Shown here: positions 27,870 through 38,800 of the stretch, piece by piece
Layout: every line of letters begins with the position of its first letter
Position numbering within the stretch: the stretch's first letter is position 1
From: Lujinxingia vulgaris
GTDB lineage: Bacteria > Myxococcota_A > Bradymonadia > Bradymonadales > Bradymonadaceae
Assembly: GCF_007997015.1 (NCBI RefSeq)
Contig: NZ_VOSM01000003.1
Location: forward strand, 434,001-498,000
Length of the DNA: 64,000 bases
Reading direction: 5' to 3'
Position numbers and translations under genes: made by a program
The notes under the pieces: model-generated
What the model was told of the DNA's origin: nothing
Databases searched by the model: none
The model's input: only the letters and a program-made list of their open reading frames with translations

Positions 27870-28843
27870 CCATGCTCGTCACCGGCGGCGCCGGCTATAT
27901 CGGAAGTCACGTGGCCTGGGCGCTGATCGACGCCGGCCATCAGGTCTTAATTCTCGACAACCTCTCCACCGGCGTACGCGAGAACATCCCACCTGCGGCC
28001 GAGCTCATCGAGGGCGATGTGGGCGACGCGGCCCTGCTCCGGAAGATCTTTTCGGAGCACGGCATCGAGGCAATCCTGCATTTTGCCGGCAGCATCGTGG
28101 TGCCCGAGTCGGTCGAAAATCCGCTCAAGTATTACGATAATAACACCGCCCGCACCCGCACGCTGATCGAGGAGGCGGTGCGCGCCGACGTGCCCCGCTT
28201 TATCTTCTCGTCGACCGCCGCGGTCTACGGCTCCCCCGATGAGCTTCCGGTCACCGAAGACTCACCGGCACAGCCCATCAACCCCTACGGGCGCTCCAAG
28301 CTGATGACGGAGTGGATGCTCAAAGACGTGAGCGCGGCCCACCCGCTGAACTTCGTGGCGCTGCGCTACTTCAATGTGGCCGGGGCCGACCCGGCCGGGC
28401 GCACCGGGCAGTCCACCCCTCAGGCCACGCATCTGATCAAAGTGACCTGCCAGCTTGCCAGCGGTCAGCGCGAGTCGATGGCGATCTTTGGCACCGACTA
28501 CCCCACCGCCGACGGCACCTGCATCCGTGACTACATCCACGTCAGCGATCTGGCCGACGCCCACCTGCGCGCGCTCGACTATCTCTCCGGGGGCAACCCC
28601 AGCGCGATCTTCAACTGCGGCTACGGCCACGGCTACTCGGTGCGCGAGGTGATCGGGGCGGTGGAGAAGGTCGCCGGCACCCCGCTTAACGTGCGCGAAG
28701 AAGGCCGCCGCGCCGGAGACCCCGCCGAGCTCATCTCCGACCCCACGCGTCTGCGAGACGCCACCGGCTGGACGCCCCGCTACGACGACCTGGAGCTGAT
28801 CGTGAAAAGCGCCCTGGCCTGGGAAGCCAAAACCTCCCCCTGA
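27866..28843 (+). CDS. galE: UDP-glucose 4-epimerase (GalE-type SDR)
   Basis: A 325-aa extended short-chain dehydrogenase. The NAD-binding motif TGGAGYIGSH lies at about residues 6-15, a Ser/Thr catalytic site at FIFSSTAAVYG and the catalytic Tyr-Lys pair in NPYGRSK. The later motif RDYIHVSDLADAH is a GalE signature. It interconverts UDP-glucose and UDP-galactose, or N-acetyl derivatives, to supply the glycosyltransferases encoded just upstream. Its start overlaps the preceding stop codon. No strong terminator was recognised after it; a GC-rich stretch lies between it and the converging glycosyltransferase gene. Confidence 0.92.
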   Translation: MTMLVTGGAGYIGSHVAWALIDAGHQVLILDNLSTGVRENIPPAAELIEGDVGDAALLRKIFSEHGIEAILHFAGSIVVPESVENPLKYYDNNTARTRTLIEEAVRADVPRFIFSSTAAVYGSPDELPVTEDSPAQPINPYGRSKLMTEWMLKDVSAAHPLNFVALRYFNVAGADPAGRTGQSTPQATHLIKVTCQLASGQRESMAIFGTDYPTADGTCIRDYIHVSDLADAHLRALDYLSGGNPSAIFNCGYGHGYSVREVIGAVEKVAGTPLNVREEGRRAGDPAELISDPTRLRDATGWTPRYDDLELIVKSALAWEAKTSP

Positions 28844-28926
28844 TCTTTTCAACCAGAAAACAAGAGCGAAGCTGTGGTGGAGAGGGGGTCTGGGGGCTTT
28901 TTGCTCCGACACGCCCCCCCACTGCT

Positions 28927-30162
28927 TCAGCTGGCCGCGAGGGCTTCGAGGCGTTCTTTTAAGTGATCGTTGAGCTTTTCGATCGAAAACTCCGCCTCGA
29001 CGATCGCGCGCCCCTGCTGGCCGAGCGTCTCCCAGAGGTCGGGATCTTCAAGCAACACTTCAAGGTTTTGAGCCAGCCCCTCCACGTCGCGCTCCTCGGC
29101 GATGAGGCCGGATTCGCCGTGGCGCACAAGCTCCGGGATGCCACTGTGGCGCGTGCTCAAGACGGGCATTCCCGTGGCCAGCCCCTCCATCAGCACGACC
29201 GGCAGGCCCTCTTTATCACCGTTTTTCGCGGTGACGCTGGGGGTGAGCAGGATGTGGTGATCGAGCAAAAGCGCGATGATCTCATCCTGATGTTTCCAGC
29301 CTAAAAACTGCACCGAGTCGCCCAGCCCCAGGGCCTGCGCGCGGGCTTTGAGCTCGTCGCTTAAGGGCCCGTCGCCGGCGATATGGTAGCGCGCGTCCGG
29401 AAAACGCTCGCGGACCCGGGCGAAGGCCTCCAGCCCGTAGGCGATGCCCTTCTTTTCGACCAGGCGCCCGATGGTCAGCAGGCGCACCTCGCCATCGGCC
29501 TCGGGCCGGCGCACCTTGAACTCAAAACGCGTCGTGTCGATGCCCATCCGGTGCACGGCGATCTTCTCGGGGGGCGCGCCAAGCTCAATGAGCCGCTCTT
29601 GCCAGTGCTCGCTGATCGGCAGAAGCAGCTCCGCGCCTTTAAAGAGCTCGCGGTAGACGCCGGGGCCGCGTTCGATGGGAAAGACGCTCATGTCGTAGCC
29701 GTGAAAGAAGACGGCGAGTTTGCCGCGCAGCGCGCCCATCTCCCTCAAGATCTGGCACTCGCGGCCCAGGTTGCCGAAGTGGCAGAGCACCACATCAAAA
29801 GGCTCAAGCCGGCTTAAGTGCGCGGCCTTGACCATCAGCGAGGCCGAGAGGGTTTCGTCGTGGCGGCGGGCGGCGCCCACACCCTTGATCATGCCCGGGA
29901 GCAGGCGGCGCTTTTTGGTGCGCAAAAACGCGCGCACGCCGTCCAGGGCCTGCTCTTTTGCCGGGCGGCCGTGGCGCGTCCAGTACACGGTGCGCGTCAT
30001 CAGGCCGTAGCGCTCCACATCCGGGTGCACCTTCTCGGCGCGGGCGGGCGGATCGGCCAAAATCGTCACATCGCAGCCCCGATCGATGAGGCCGGTGATC
30101 TGGTTGAGCACAAAGGTCTGACTTAAGGCCGGGAACTGCCCGGTGACAATGGCAACGCGCAT
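28927..30162 (-). CDS. Glycosyltransferase family 4, colanic-acid WcaL-like
   Basis: A 411-aa GT-B enzyme of the WcaL/AmsK type. The N-terminal region FPALSQTFVLNQITGLIDRG is the family hallmark. The C-terminal domain contains VRLLTIGRLVEKKGIAYGLEAF, ITLTPSV-type donor-site sequence, and EGLPVVLMEGLATGMPVL with the E-x7-E signature. It probably extends an exopolysaccharide or O-chain. CAGGAG lies 6 bases before the start codon. The gene runs opposite to the other glycan genes. A 281-bp region separates it from imuA, transcribed divergently. Confidence 0.9.
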   Translation of the reverse strand: MRVAIVTGQFPALSQTFVLNQITGLIDRGCDVTILADPPARAEKVHPDVERYGLMTRTVYWTRHGRPAKEQALDGVRAFLRTKKRRLLPGMIKGVGAARRHDETLSASLMVKAAHLSRLEPFDVVLCHFGNLGRECQILREMGALRGKLAVFFHGYDMSVFPIERGPGVYRELFKGAELLLPISEHWQERLIELGAPPEKIAVHRMGIDTTRFEFKVRRPEADGEVRLLTIGRLVEKKGIAYGLEAFARVRERFPDARYHIAGDGPLSDELKARAQALGLGDSVQFLGWKHQDEIIALLLDHHILLTPSVTAKNGDKEGLPVVLMEGLATGMPVLSTRHSGIPELVRHGESGLIAEERDVEGLAQNLEVLLEDPDLWETLGQQGRAIVEAEFSIEKLNDHLKERLEALAAS

Positions 30163-30329
30163 ACAAACTCCTGGGTGAATCGCCAGGGCCTACCTACCAA
30201 CCGGACCGTCGGCGGCAAAGTCCAAAGCGCGGGCTTTTTGAAGATCCGGCGATCGCCGCAGCAGCAAAGGGCGAGTCGGGGAGGAGGGATCTTTTTGCGA
30301 AAAAGACGTTGCCAGAAACCTGAAAGCAC

Positions 30330-30352
30330 CTACAGTTACTGAACACCTGTAG
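30330..30352. promoter_or_regulatory. Candidate SOS (LexA-like) operator upstream of imuA
   Basis: A palindrome with arms CTACAG and CTGTAG (11 bases between) contains CTGAAC, the reverse complement of GTTCAG. As I recall it, GTTCAG is the conserved half of the myxobacterial LexA consensus. It sits about 92 bases before imuA, whose cassette is LexA-controlled in other bacteria. The match to the full consensus is partial, so the assignment is tentative. Confidence 0.45.
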
Positions 30353-30443
30353 CGCACCCTGCAGGATGTCGATGCATGCCGCCAGGCATGTCGAATGCCG
30401 TGTTTTTCGCTGATGCAACATCTGAAATGAATGGGGTCGTGTA

Positions 30444-31061
30444 ATGGCCAGCCTGACATCGCTTCCACATATTCAACGCGCCACCGATCTGGAGCGCCCC
30501 GAGCACGAGGCGCGCTGGGAGCTGAGCACGCTCAAGGGCAAGCTCAGCGAGTTGAGCGGGCACTCTGCGGCCGGGGTCTCGGTGGCGCTACGCCTGATCG
30601 CCCAGACGCAGCGGGGCGGCGAGCCTGCGGCGTGGATTGGGTCGACCTCGCGCTTGTTTTATCCGCCGGATGCGGTGGGCTGGGGCATCGACTGGGAGGC
30701 TTTGCCGATCATCGGGCTTGGCGACGCAAGGCAGGCAGCGCGCGCCGCGGATAAGTTGCTGCGCAGCGGGGCGTTCGGGCTGGTGGTGGTCGATCTTCCG
30801 CCCCGCGCCTTTGTGCCCGCGCCCCTCCTGGGCCGGCTGATGCATCTGGCCGAGACCCACAACAGCGCGCTGCTCTTTCTGACTCAGAAATCGCCCACCG
30901 AGGACTCCTTAAGCTCGCTCATCGCGCTGCGCGCTCAGGCCCGCTGGGCCAGCCTTGATGCGCGGCGGCTGCGCGCGCAGCTCGACATCATCAAAGACAA
31001 ACGACGCGGCCCCGGCCACCAGATCCTTGAGGACTATCATGGACCGCTGGGCCTGCATTAA
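30444..31061 (+). CDS. imuA: ImuA, RecA-like mutasome accessory protein
   Basis: A 205-aa protein directly upstream of imuB and dnaE2. It has the RecA-like core of ImuA proteins (ELSTLKGKLSELSG, then LVVVDLPPR in the Walker B position, then SALLFLTQKS). A convincing Walker A is absent, which is common in this family. ImuA links the ImuB-DnaE2 complex and is required for damage-induced mutagenesis in several bacteria. The ORF overlaps the imuB start by 23 bases. It was identified mainly by its position and the RecA-like pattern. A LexA-like palindrome lies upstream. Confidence 0.75.
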   Translation: MASLTSLPHIQRATDLERPEHEARWELSTLKGKLSELSGHSAAGVSVALRLIAQTQRGGEPAAWIGSTSRLFYPPDAVGWGIDWEALPIIGLGDARQAARAADKLLRSGAFGLVVVDLPPRAFVPAPLLGRLMHLAETHNSALLFLTQKSPTEDSLSSLIALRAQARWASLDARRLRAQLDIIKDKRRGPGHQILEDYHGPLGLH

Positions 31062-32487
31062 CGCCGCCGACTTCGCGCTGCAGGTCCTGTTGCGCGCGCA
31101 TCCGGACTGGCGCGAGGAGCCGGCCGCGCTCCTCGATCGCGACCACCCTCAGGGGAAGCTCGTGGGGCTGAACCTGGTCGCGCGCCAGGCCGGGCTGCGC
31201 TCCGGGATGCGCTACGGTGAGGCGCTGGCGCTGATCCCGGCGTTGCGCGCCGGCACCATCGCCCCGGAGGAGGTCGAGGCGGTGGCCGACGCCATCGCCC
31301 GCGCGCTGATCGACTATGCCCCCCAGGTGGAGCGCCACGAGGAGCTCGCCGGGCTCTTCTGGCTCAACGCTTCGGGGCTGAGCAAGCTCTACCCGAGCTG
31401 GCGGCTGTGGGCCGAGCCCCTGCGCGATCGTTTGATGGAACGCTTTGAGATCCGGGTTACCCTGGTGGTGGGTTTTCGCAGAGCGCTGACGTATGTGATT
31501 GCGCGGACATCGCGAACCTCCGGGGCCTTTGATACGCCGGAGGCTGAGGCCCGGGCTGCGGGAAAGGCCCCCTTGAGCGAGCTCGACTTAAGCCGCTCCG
31601 ACCGCGATCTTCTGGCGCACCTCAACCTGCGCACCCTCTCCGATCTTCTAGCGCTCCCGGCGCACGGGCTGGAGCGGCGCTTGAGCCCGGCGCTGGTGGC
31701 GCTCTACCACCAGGCCCGCGGCGATCGGGAGCTTCCTATCCGCCCCTTTCGCGTCGAAGAGCCCACGCAGAGCTCCCAGCACCTCGACTACGCCGAGCGC
31801 GACACCCACCGCCTGCTCTTTCTGATCAAAGGCCACCTTCACCCCCTTTTAAGGCGGCTGGAGGAGGCCAACGACAAGCTCATCGCCCTGGAGCTGCACC
31901 TGGAGCTGGAGCGTCACCCTGCGCTGACCGAGCGCATTGAGCCGGCCCAGCCCACCCTCGACGCGCTCACCCTCTCGGACTTGATCCGACTTCAGCTCGA
32001 GCGGCTGGATCTTCCCGCCGGGGTCACCCAGCTCACGCTGACGGCGCATAGCGAGAAGACGCGCACCGAGCAGCTTCGTTTGTTTCTGGGGGGTGACGAG
32101 CCGCCTGCGCGTGACATTGAGGCAGCCAATCGCGCGCTGGCCCGCCTGCGCGCGCAGTTTGGCGTGGAGGCGGTCCAGCGCGTGCGGATGCGGCAGGCCC
32201 ACCTGCCGGAGGGCCGCTTTCTCCTTGAACCTTTTGATGCGCTGCCCCTGCCGACCCCCACAGCGCTGAAGACCTCTCAGGCGGTGCGTCGCTTCTACCC
32301 TACTCCGCTGCGCCTCCGCGGGCTGCCGCCGGCCCGCGAGCGCGAGGGGCCCCACACCATCTGCGGCGGCTGGTGGGTACGCGAGCTTCACCGCGACTAC
32401 CACCTCATCGCCACCAACGACCACCGCCTGATCTGGGTCTTCTACGACCACCGACGCCACCGCTGGTACGTGCACGCCGAGTTCTAA
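31039..32487 (+). CDS. imuB: ImuB, catalytically inactive Y-family polymerase homologue
   Basis: A 482-aa protein of the ImuB family. The start at 31039 has GAGG 7 bases upstream and overlaps imuA. An in-frame start at 30955 would give an odd Arg/Ser-rich lead. The N-terminal palm region follows the Y-family plan (CINAADFALQVLLRAHPDW). The catalytic acidic residues are missing, because INAADF and GLFWLNASG replace the usual DxD and DE motifs. A QLRLF sequence at about residues 345-349 fits the beta-clamp binding motif. ImuB brings DnaE2 to the clamp. The C-terminus has the family WWVRELHRDYHLI segment. Confidence 0.88.
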   Translation: MDRWACINAADFALQVLLRAHPDWREEPAALLDRDHPQGKLVGLNLVARQAGLRSGMRYGEALALIPALRAGTIAPEEVEAVADAIARALIDYAPQVERHEELAGLFWLNASGLSKLYPSWRLWAEPLRDRLMERFEIRVTLVVGFRRALTYVIARTSRTSGAFDTPEAEARAAGKAPLSELDLSRSDRDLLAHLNLRTLSDLLALPAHGLERRLSPALVALYHQARGDRELPIRPFRVEEPTQSSQHLDYAERDTHRLLFLIKGHLHPLLRRLEEANDKLIALELHLELERHPALTERIEPAQPTLDALTLSDLIRLQLERLDLPAGVTQLTLTAHSEKTRTEQLRLFLGGDEPPARDIEAANRALARLRAQFGVEAVQRVRMRQAHLPEGRFLLEPFDALPLPTPTALKTSQAVRRFYPTPLRLRGLPPAREREGPHTICGGWWVRELHRDYHLIATNDHRLIWVFYDHRRHRWYVHAEF

Positions 32488-32501
32488 ACTCGCCACTCGC
32501 C

Positions 32502-35500
32502 ATGACCTACGTCCCCCTCTTCAACAAATCCAACGGCTCCTTCCTCGAAGGGGCAAGCCACCCCGAGGAGCTCGTCGATCAATGCGCCGAGCTCGGCCTC
32601 CCAGCGCTGGCGATCTGCGACCGTGACGGAGTCTACGGCGCGGTACGTGCTTTTCAGCGCGCTCAACAGCTCAACATCAAACTCATCGTCGGCTCGCAAA
32701 TCACCCTCGACGACACAAGCACCATCATCCTCCTGGCCCAGACCCGGCAGGGCTACGCCAACCTCGGCGCGCTCATCACCCGGGGGCGCCTCCGCTCCGA
32801 GAAAGGCAAAAGCCAGGTCAGCTGGCAGGAGGTCGCCGACCACGCCGAAGACCTCATCGCGCTCTGGGGCGGCCCCGAGAGCCTGATCTGGCAAAACGAG
32901 CTCCCCGACGCCGTAGCCTCACTGCTGCGCGAAGCCTTTGGCGATCGCCTCTACGCGCTCATCACCCGCCACCAGACCGAAGACGAACACGCCCGCGAGC
33001 CCCTCATCCTCGCCAGGGCTGAGCGCTACGGCTTGAGCTGCGTCGGCGCCACCGAGGTGCTCTACCACCGCCCCGATCGCCGCCCCCTCCAGGACATTCT
33101 GACCTGCATCCGCCACACCACCGAGCTCTCAAAGGCCGGCAACCTCCTGCGCCCCAACGATCTCTATACCTTGACTCCGCCGACCGATATGGCGCGGCGC
33201 TTTGCCGACCGCCCCGACCTCCTTGAGCGCACTCTGGAGGTCGCCCGCCGCTGCACCTTCAGCATGGGCGAGCTGCGTTACTCCTACCCGATTGAGGAGC
33301 TCCCCGAGGGTCACACCCCCGACTCCTGGCTGCGCGCCCTCACCCTGCGAGGCGCCCGCCAGCGCTACGACGGCATCATCCCCCACGAGGTCCTCACCCA
33401 GGTGGAGCGCGAACTGGGCATCATCGCGCAGCTCCACTACGCCGGTTATTTTCTGACGATGAAAGAGATCGTCGAGTTCTGCCGCGCGCACAACATCCTC
33501 TGCCAGGGCCGCGGCTCAGCGGCCAACTCCGCGGTCTGTTTCTGCCTGGGCATCACCGCGGTCGACCCGGTGCGCATGGGCCTTCTTTTTGAGCGCTTTA
33601 TCTCCCCGGAGCGCGCCGAGCCCCCCGACATCGACCTGGACATCGCCCACGAGCGTCGCGAAGAGGTCATTCAACACGTCTATGCCCGCTACGGCCGCCA
33701 GCGCGCGGCCATGGTCGCCAACGTCATCCGCTACCGCCCCCGCTCGGCGGTTCGCGATGTTGGCAAAGCCCTCGGACTCCCGGAGGCCCTCGTCGACAGG
33801 CTCGCCCGCCTTCTCGGCCACCGCGGTCAGCTCGGCACCGAGACCTGGGAGCAGGCCGAGCTCGACCCCACTCTCCCCCTTCACCGCCACCTGGAGACAC
33901 TCACCAACGCCATCCTCGACTTCCCCCGCCACCTCTCCATCCACCCCGGTGGCTTTATCTTGGCGGAAGAGCGCGTAAGCGACCTCGTCCCGGTCGAAAA
34001 CGCCTCCATGGAAGACCGCACCGTCATCCAGTGGGATAAATACGACGTCGAGGCGCTGGGCCTCTTTAAAGTCGATCTTCTGGGCCTGGGCGCGCTCACC
34101 ATGATCGACCGCGCCTTCAAACTTCTGGAGCGCCACCACCAGCGCTACCTCGATCTGGCCAGCATACCCACCGAAGATCCGGCAACCTTCGACATGATCT
34201 GCCGCGGCGACACCCTGGGCGTCTTCCAGATCGAGAGCCGCGCCCAGATGGCCATGCTTCCTCGCCTCAAACCCCGCACCTACTACGATCTGGTCATCGA
34301 GATCAGCCTGGTGCGCCCCGGCCCCATCACCGGCGACATGGTCCACCCCTACCTTCGCCGCCGCCAGGGGCTTGAGCCCGTCGACTACCCCCACGAGAGC
34401 CTCGTGCCAGTGCTTGAGCGCACCCTCGGCATCCCCCTCTTCCAGGAACAGGTCATGAAGCTGGCCATCGTCGCCGCCGACTATACCCCTGGCGAAGCCG
34501 ACCAGCTGCGCCGCGACATGGCTGCCTGGAAGCAGCATGGCCGCATCGAGCGCCACCGCGAACGCCTCATCACCCGCATGATCCAGAAGGGCATCGAGCC
34601 GGACTTCGCCGAGCGCGTCTTTAGCCAGATTCAGGGCTTTGCCGACTACGGCTTCCCCGAGAGCCACGCCGCAAGTTTCGCGCTCCTGGCCTATGCAACC
34701 TCCTGGCTGCGCTGCCACCACCCGGTGGTCTTCGCCGCCGCGCTGCTCAATTCCCAGCCCATGGGCTTCTACAGCACCTCCACCATCGTCGAAGACGCAC
34801 GCCGCCGCGGCGTGGAGGTTCGTCCCATCGACGTGCACCTCTCCGAGTGGGACTGCACCCTGGAGCCCACCGACACCCCGCCCTTTGCCTTCGCCCTGCG
34901 CATGGGGCTTCGCCAGCTACGCGGCTTCTCCCGTCAGGCCGCCGAGCGCCTCATCGAAGCCCGGCGAGTCAAACATTTTGAGAGCGTCGAAGATCTGATG
35001 CGCCGCGCCAACCTCGCCACAAACGACCACCAACGCCTCGCCCGCGCCGGCGCCCTCTCCACCATCGGGGTAACCCGCCGCCAGGCCCTCTGGGAGATCA
35101 CCGGCCGCCCCACAGAACTCGACACCCTCTCACTACCGATCGACGCCCGCGATCCCGTCCCCACCTTCGAGAAGCTCAACCGCCTGGAAGCCATCGAGTG
35201 GGATCACCGCACCTCCTTTCACAGCACCCGCGGCCACCCCCTCCAGGAACTTCGTCCCCTGCTCCGCGCCCGCGGCCTCCCCAGCGCCGAGCAGCTCAAC
35301 GATCTGCCCCACAAGACACGCACGCATTTCGCCGCACTCGTTATCTGCCGCCAGCGCCCCTCCACCGCCTCCGGCGTCGTCTTCATGACACTCGAAGACG
35401 AGACCGGCCTGGCCAACATCGTCATCTACCCCCGCGTCTTCGAGCGCTTCGCCGTGCTCGCCAGGACCACACCCTTTATCGGCATCTCCGGCACCATCCA

Positions 35501-35597
35501 ACACGAGCAGGGCGTCACTCACCTGATCGCCGACCAACTCTGGCGCCCTCGCCTGGAGAGCGGTCCTCCCAAAGTCCGCTCGCGGGACTTCCACTGA
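32502..35597 (+). CDS. dnaE2: Error-prone DNA polymerase III alpha subunit DnaE2
   Basis: A 1031-aa C-family polymerase. It opens with the PHP domain ([20 protein letters not shown]), followed by the palm with [19 protein letters not shown] carrying catalytic Asp residues. Fingers and an HhH domain ([15 protein letters not shown]) follow, then an OB-fold ([14 protein letters not shown]). The length and gene order match DnaE2 rather than the replicative DnaE1. It does translesion synthesis with ImuB and ImuA. The start at 32502 follows the imuB stop by 14 bases; an upstream in-frame start at 32373 lies inside imuB and gives a Pro/Arg-rich lead. No tau-binding tail is evident. Confidence 0.92.
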   Translation: MTYVPLFNKSNGSFLEGASHPEELVDQCAELGLPALAICDRDGVYGAVRAFQRAQQLNIKLIVGSQITLDDTSTIILLAQTRQGYANLGALITRGRLRSEKGKSQVSWQEVADHAEDLIALWGGPESLIWQNELPDAVASLLREAFGDRLYALITRHQTEDEHAREPLILARAERYGLSCVGATEVLYHRPDRRPLQDILTCIRHTTELSKAGNLLRPNDLYTLTPPTDMARRFADRPDLLERTLEVARRCTFSMGELRYSYPIEELPEGHTPDSWLRALTLRGARQRYDGIIPHEVLTQVERELGIIAQLHYAGYFLTMKEIVEFCRAHNILCQGRGSAANSAVCFCLGITAVDPVRMGLLFERFISPERAEPPDIDLDIAHERREEVIQHVYARYGRQRAAMVANVIRYRPRSAVRDVGKALGLPEALVDRLARLLGHRGQLGTETWEQAELDPTLPLHRHLETLTNAILDFPRHLSIHPGGFILAEERVSDLVPVENASMEDRTVIQWDKYDVEALGLFKVDLLGLGALTMIDRAFKLLERHHQRYLDLASIPTEDPATFDMICRGDTLGVFQIESRAQMAMLPRLKPRTYYDLVIEISLVRPGPITGDMVHPYLRRRQGLEPVDYPHESLVPVLERTLGIPLFQEQVMKLAIVAADYTPGEADQLRRDMAAWKQHGRIERHRERLITRMIQKGIEPDFAERVFSQIQGFADYGFPESHAASFALLAYATSWLRCHHPVVFAAALLNSQPMGFYSTSTIVEDARRRGVEVRPIDVHLSEWDCTLEPTDTPPFAFALRMGLRQLRGFSRQAAERLIEARRVKHFESVEDLMRRANLATNDHQRLARAGALSTIGVTRRQALWEITGRPTELDTLSLPIDARDPVPTFEKLNRLEAIEWDHRTSFHSTRGHPLQELRPLLRARGLPSAEQLNDLPHKTRTHFAALVICRQRPSTASGVVFMTLEDETGLANIVIYPRVFERFAVLARTTPFIGISGTIQHEQGVTHLIADQLWRPRLESGPPKVRSRDFH

Positions 35598-35877
35598 TCG
35601 TATCTCCCGCGATTTAACCCCGGCGCCCTCCCCTTGATCCTTCGACCTCAACTCGCTACAAGTCACCTCGCAGGCTGCAGCCCGGCCTCCCTCCCACCCC
35701 TTCACCCCACCCAGTTCACACAGCTGTGACAGCAAAAGCCCCCCGCTTGCGCTACACACCCCCCGTTCACCTGCGAGCCAGTCGAGCTCCCTGATATGAA
35801 CTTCGACTGAGATTTCGCTAAGTTAACATCAGCAAAACGCGTCGCCCCACGGAATGACTCACTTGAGGTATCTCCCC

Positions 35878-38800
35878 ATGTTGAATGCCCGGTCCGTACG
35901 CTCACCGCTGCTCTTTCCTCTAACGCTGCTGCTCGCAGCCTCACTGGCCCTGGGTGCCTGTGGCGACGATCCCGAACCCGAGGATCGTCCCGACGTCGAA
36001 ACCGACGCAGGCCCCGACGCCGATGTTGGCCCTGACGCAGACGTCGACCCGGATCCCGACGCTGACGTCGATCCCGATCCCGACGTCACCGACCCGACCG
36101 ATCCCCCCGAAGGCGCCGTCGCCTGCGACGAGCGCATGCCCGCTCCCCCCACCGGTGAGCGCTGCATCGTCATTCCGGGTAGCTCCGACAACATCCTGAT
36201 CCGCGGCACCATCCTGGCCGGCGGCGAAGTCTACCACGAGGGCTCCCTGCTCCTCGATGACCAGAGCCCCAACCGCCAGATCACCTGCTCCGGCTGCGGC
36301 TGCGCCGATGAGCCCGAGGCCCAGGACGCCACGATCATCTCGTGCCCCACCGGCGTCATCTCCCCCGGCCTCATCAACCCCCACGATCACATCACCTACT
36401 CCCTCTCGCGCCCCCAGCCCCACGGCGAAGAGCGCTTTGACCACCGCCACGACTGGCGCCGTGGTCTTCGCGGGCACGACCAGATCGACACCAGCCCCGG
36501 CTCCGACAACAGCCACGAGGGCATCCTCTATGGCGAGCTGCGCATGCTCTTTGGCGGCGCCACCAGCATCGTCGGCTCGGTGGGAAGCGGCGACGCCGAC
36601 GGCATGCTGCGCAACCTCGACAACACCAGCTACACCGAGGGCCTGAGCGGCGTTGACGTCCTCTACCGCACCTTCCCCCTGGGCGACGTCAACGGCACCC
36701 TGCGCGCCTCCGGCTGCGACTACCCCGGCATCGACGACGAGAGCCGCCTGAGCGCCGGCACCTACCTGCCGCACGTCTCCGAGGGTATCGACCCCGAGGC
36801 CCAGAACGAGTTCCGCTGCCTCTCCGGCGGCTCCGGAAGCGATCTTATCCAGGACAACACCGCCATCATTCACGGCATCGGCCTCTCGGCCCGCGACGTC
36901 GCCCTGATGGCCCAGCGCGGCTCCACGCTCGTCTGGTCGGCCCGCACCAACGTCGACCTCTACGGCAACACCGCCCAGGCCCCCCTCTTCAAGAAGTTCG
37001 GTGTCCCCATCACGCTCGGCACTGACTGGTCCGCCAGCGGCTCGATGAACATGCTCCGCGAGCTGCAATGCGCCGACTACCTCAACCGCCTCTACTTCGA
37101 TGAGACCTTCACCGAGCAAGAACTCTGGGAGATGGTCACCGCCAACGCCGCCGACGCCATGGGCGCCGGCGACCAGATTGGTCGTCTTGAAAACGGCTAC
37201 ATCGCCGACATCACCATCTTCGACGGCGCCGACCGCCTCCCCTATCGCGCGGTCATCGACGCCGAAATCGCCGACATCGTGCTCGTGATGCGCGGCGGCG
37301 AGCCCCTCTACGGCGACGCCGAACTCATTGAGGAGCTTGTCGACAGCGCTGAACTCGACGGCTGCGAGATGATCGACGTCTGCGAGCGTGACCGCCGCCT
37401 CTGCGTCGAACTCGACGCCGGCAAATCCCTGAGCGACATCCGCTCCGCGGTCAGCTCCAACGCCTACGAGCTCTTCTTCTGCGGTGAACCCGAAGATGAG
37501 CCCAGCTGCATGCCCTTCCGTCCCAACGAATACACCGGGCTCAGCGACACCACCGACACCTCCGGCGACGGCATCCCCGATGCGGTCGACAACTGCCCGG
37601 CCTTCTTCAACCCCATCCGTCCCATGGACGGCTCAACACAGGCCGACACCAACGGCAACGGCCTCGGCGACATCTGCGATCCCTGCCCCTTGAGCGAAGA
37701 TCCCAGCTGCACCGGCATCGACCCCGACGACCTCGACGGCGACGGTCAGGCCAACGACGTCGACAACTGCCCGGTCCACTACAACCCCGACCAGGAAAAC
37801 TCCTCCGGTGATGAGTTCGGCGACGCCTGCAGCCCCTGCCCCGACACCTTCCTGGGCGACGGCGCGGCCTGCCCCGGCTCGATCTATAGCCTCAAAGACG
37901 GCAGCGTCGCCCCCGGCGCCCTCGCCACCTTTGAAGGTGTTATCGTCACCGCCGTAGCCGAGGGTGAGAGCTTCTTCGTCCAGGTCGACCCCAACAACGA
38001 AGACGACTACGAAGGCGCCGAGTACAGCGGTATCTACGTCTTCAACCGCGGTGGCACGGTTGAGCCCCAGGTGGGCGACCGCATCAACCTCACCGGCTCC
38101 ACCTCGCTCTTCTTCGGCCAGATTCAGGTCGCCAACGTCGCCAACATCGAAGTCCTTGAGAGCGACTACCCGCTGCCTGAGCCGGTCGTCGTGTCCCCGG
38201 CCGACGTCGCCAACGACGGCCCCCTTCAAGAAGCCCTCGAAGGCGTGCTCGTCCGCGTCGAAAACGTCACCGTCACCGACAACGCGCCCGCCGCCGGCCC
38301 GGGCCAGGGCGACAACGCCTTTGAGTTCGTGATCGACGGAGAGGTCCGCGTCAATAACCTCATCTACACCATCAATCCCAAGCCGGACGTCGGCGAGGAG
38401 TTCGCCAGCATCACCGGCGTGCTTCGCTGGGCCAACGAGAACTCCAAGATCGAGCCCCGCTCCGAGCTGGATGTCATCTCCGGTCCGCCCTACCTGGCCT
38501 CCATCGAGCCCTCCCCCATCTTCGTTTCCACAGACGAGGGCGACGTCACCACCGTCACGCTCACCTTGAATCGCCCAGCCGAAGCCGACACCGATGTCAC
38601 GGTGAGCTACTCCGACGAGAGCATCATTGCCGGTCCGGTTGGGGTTGTTTTCACGGAAGGCGCAGATCGGCTGGAGATTGAGCTTATGTCCATTACCCCG
38701 GACACCGAGACGACCATCAGCGCCACAGTCGATGACGTCACCCTCACCGCGCCGGTCTTCACCTACAACAGCGCGAGCCCCCGTCAGATCGAGTCCTTCT

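Noticed and set aside
28844-28926. A terminator between galE and the converging glycosyltransferase
   Set aside because: The G-rich and C-rich stretches do not give a clean stem with a T-run on either strand.
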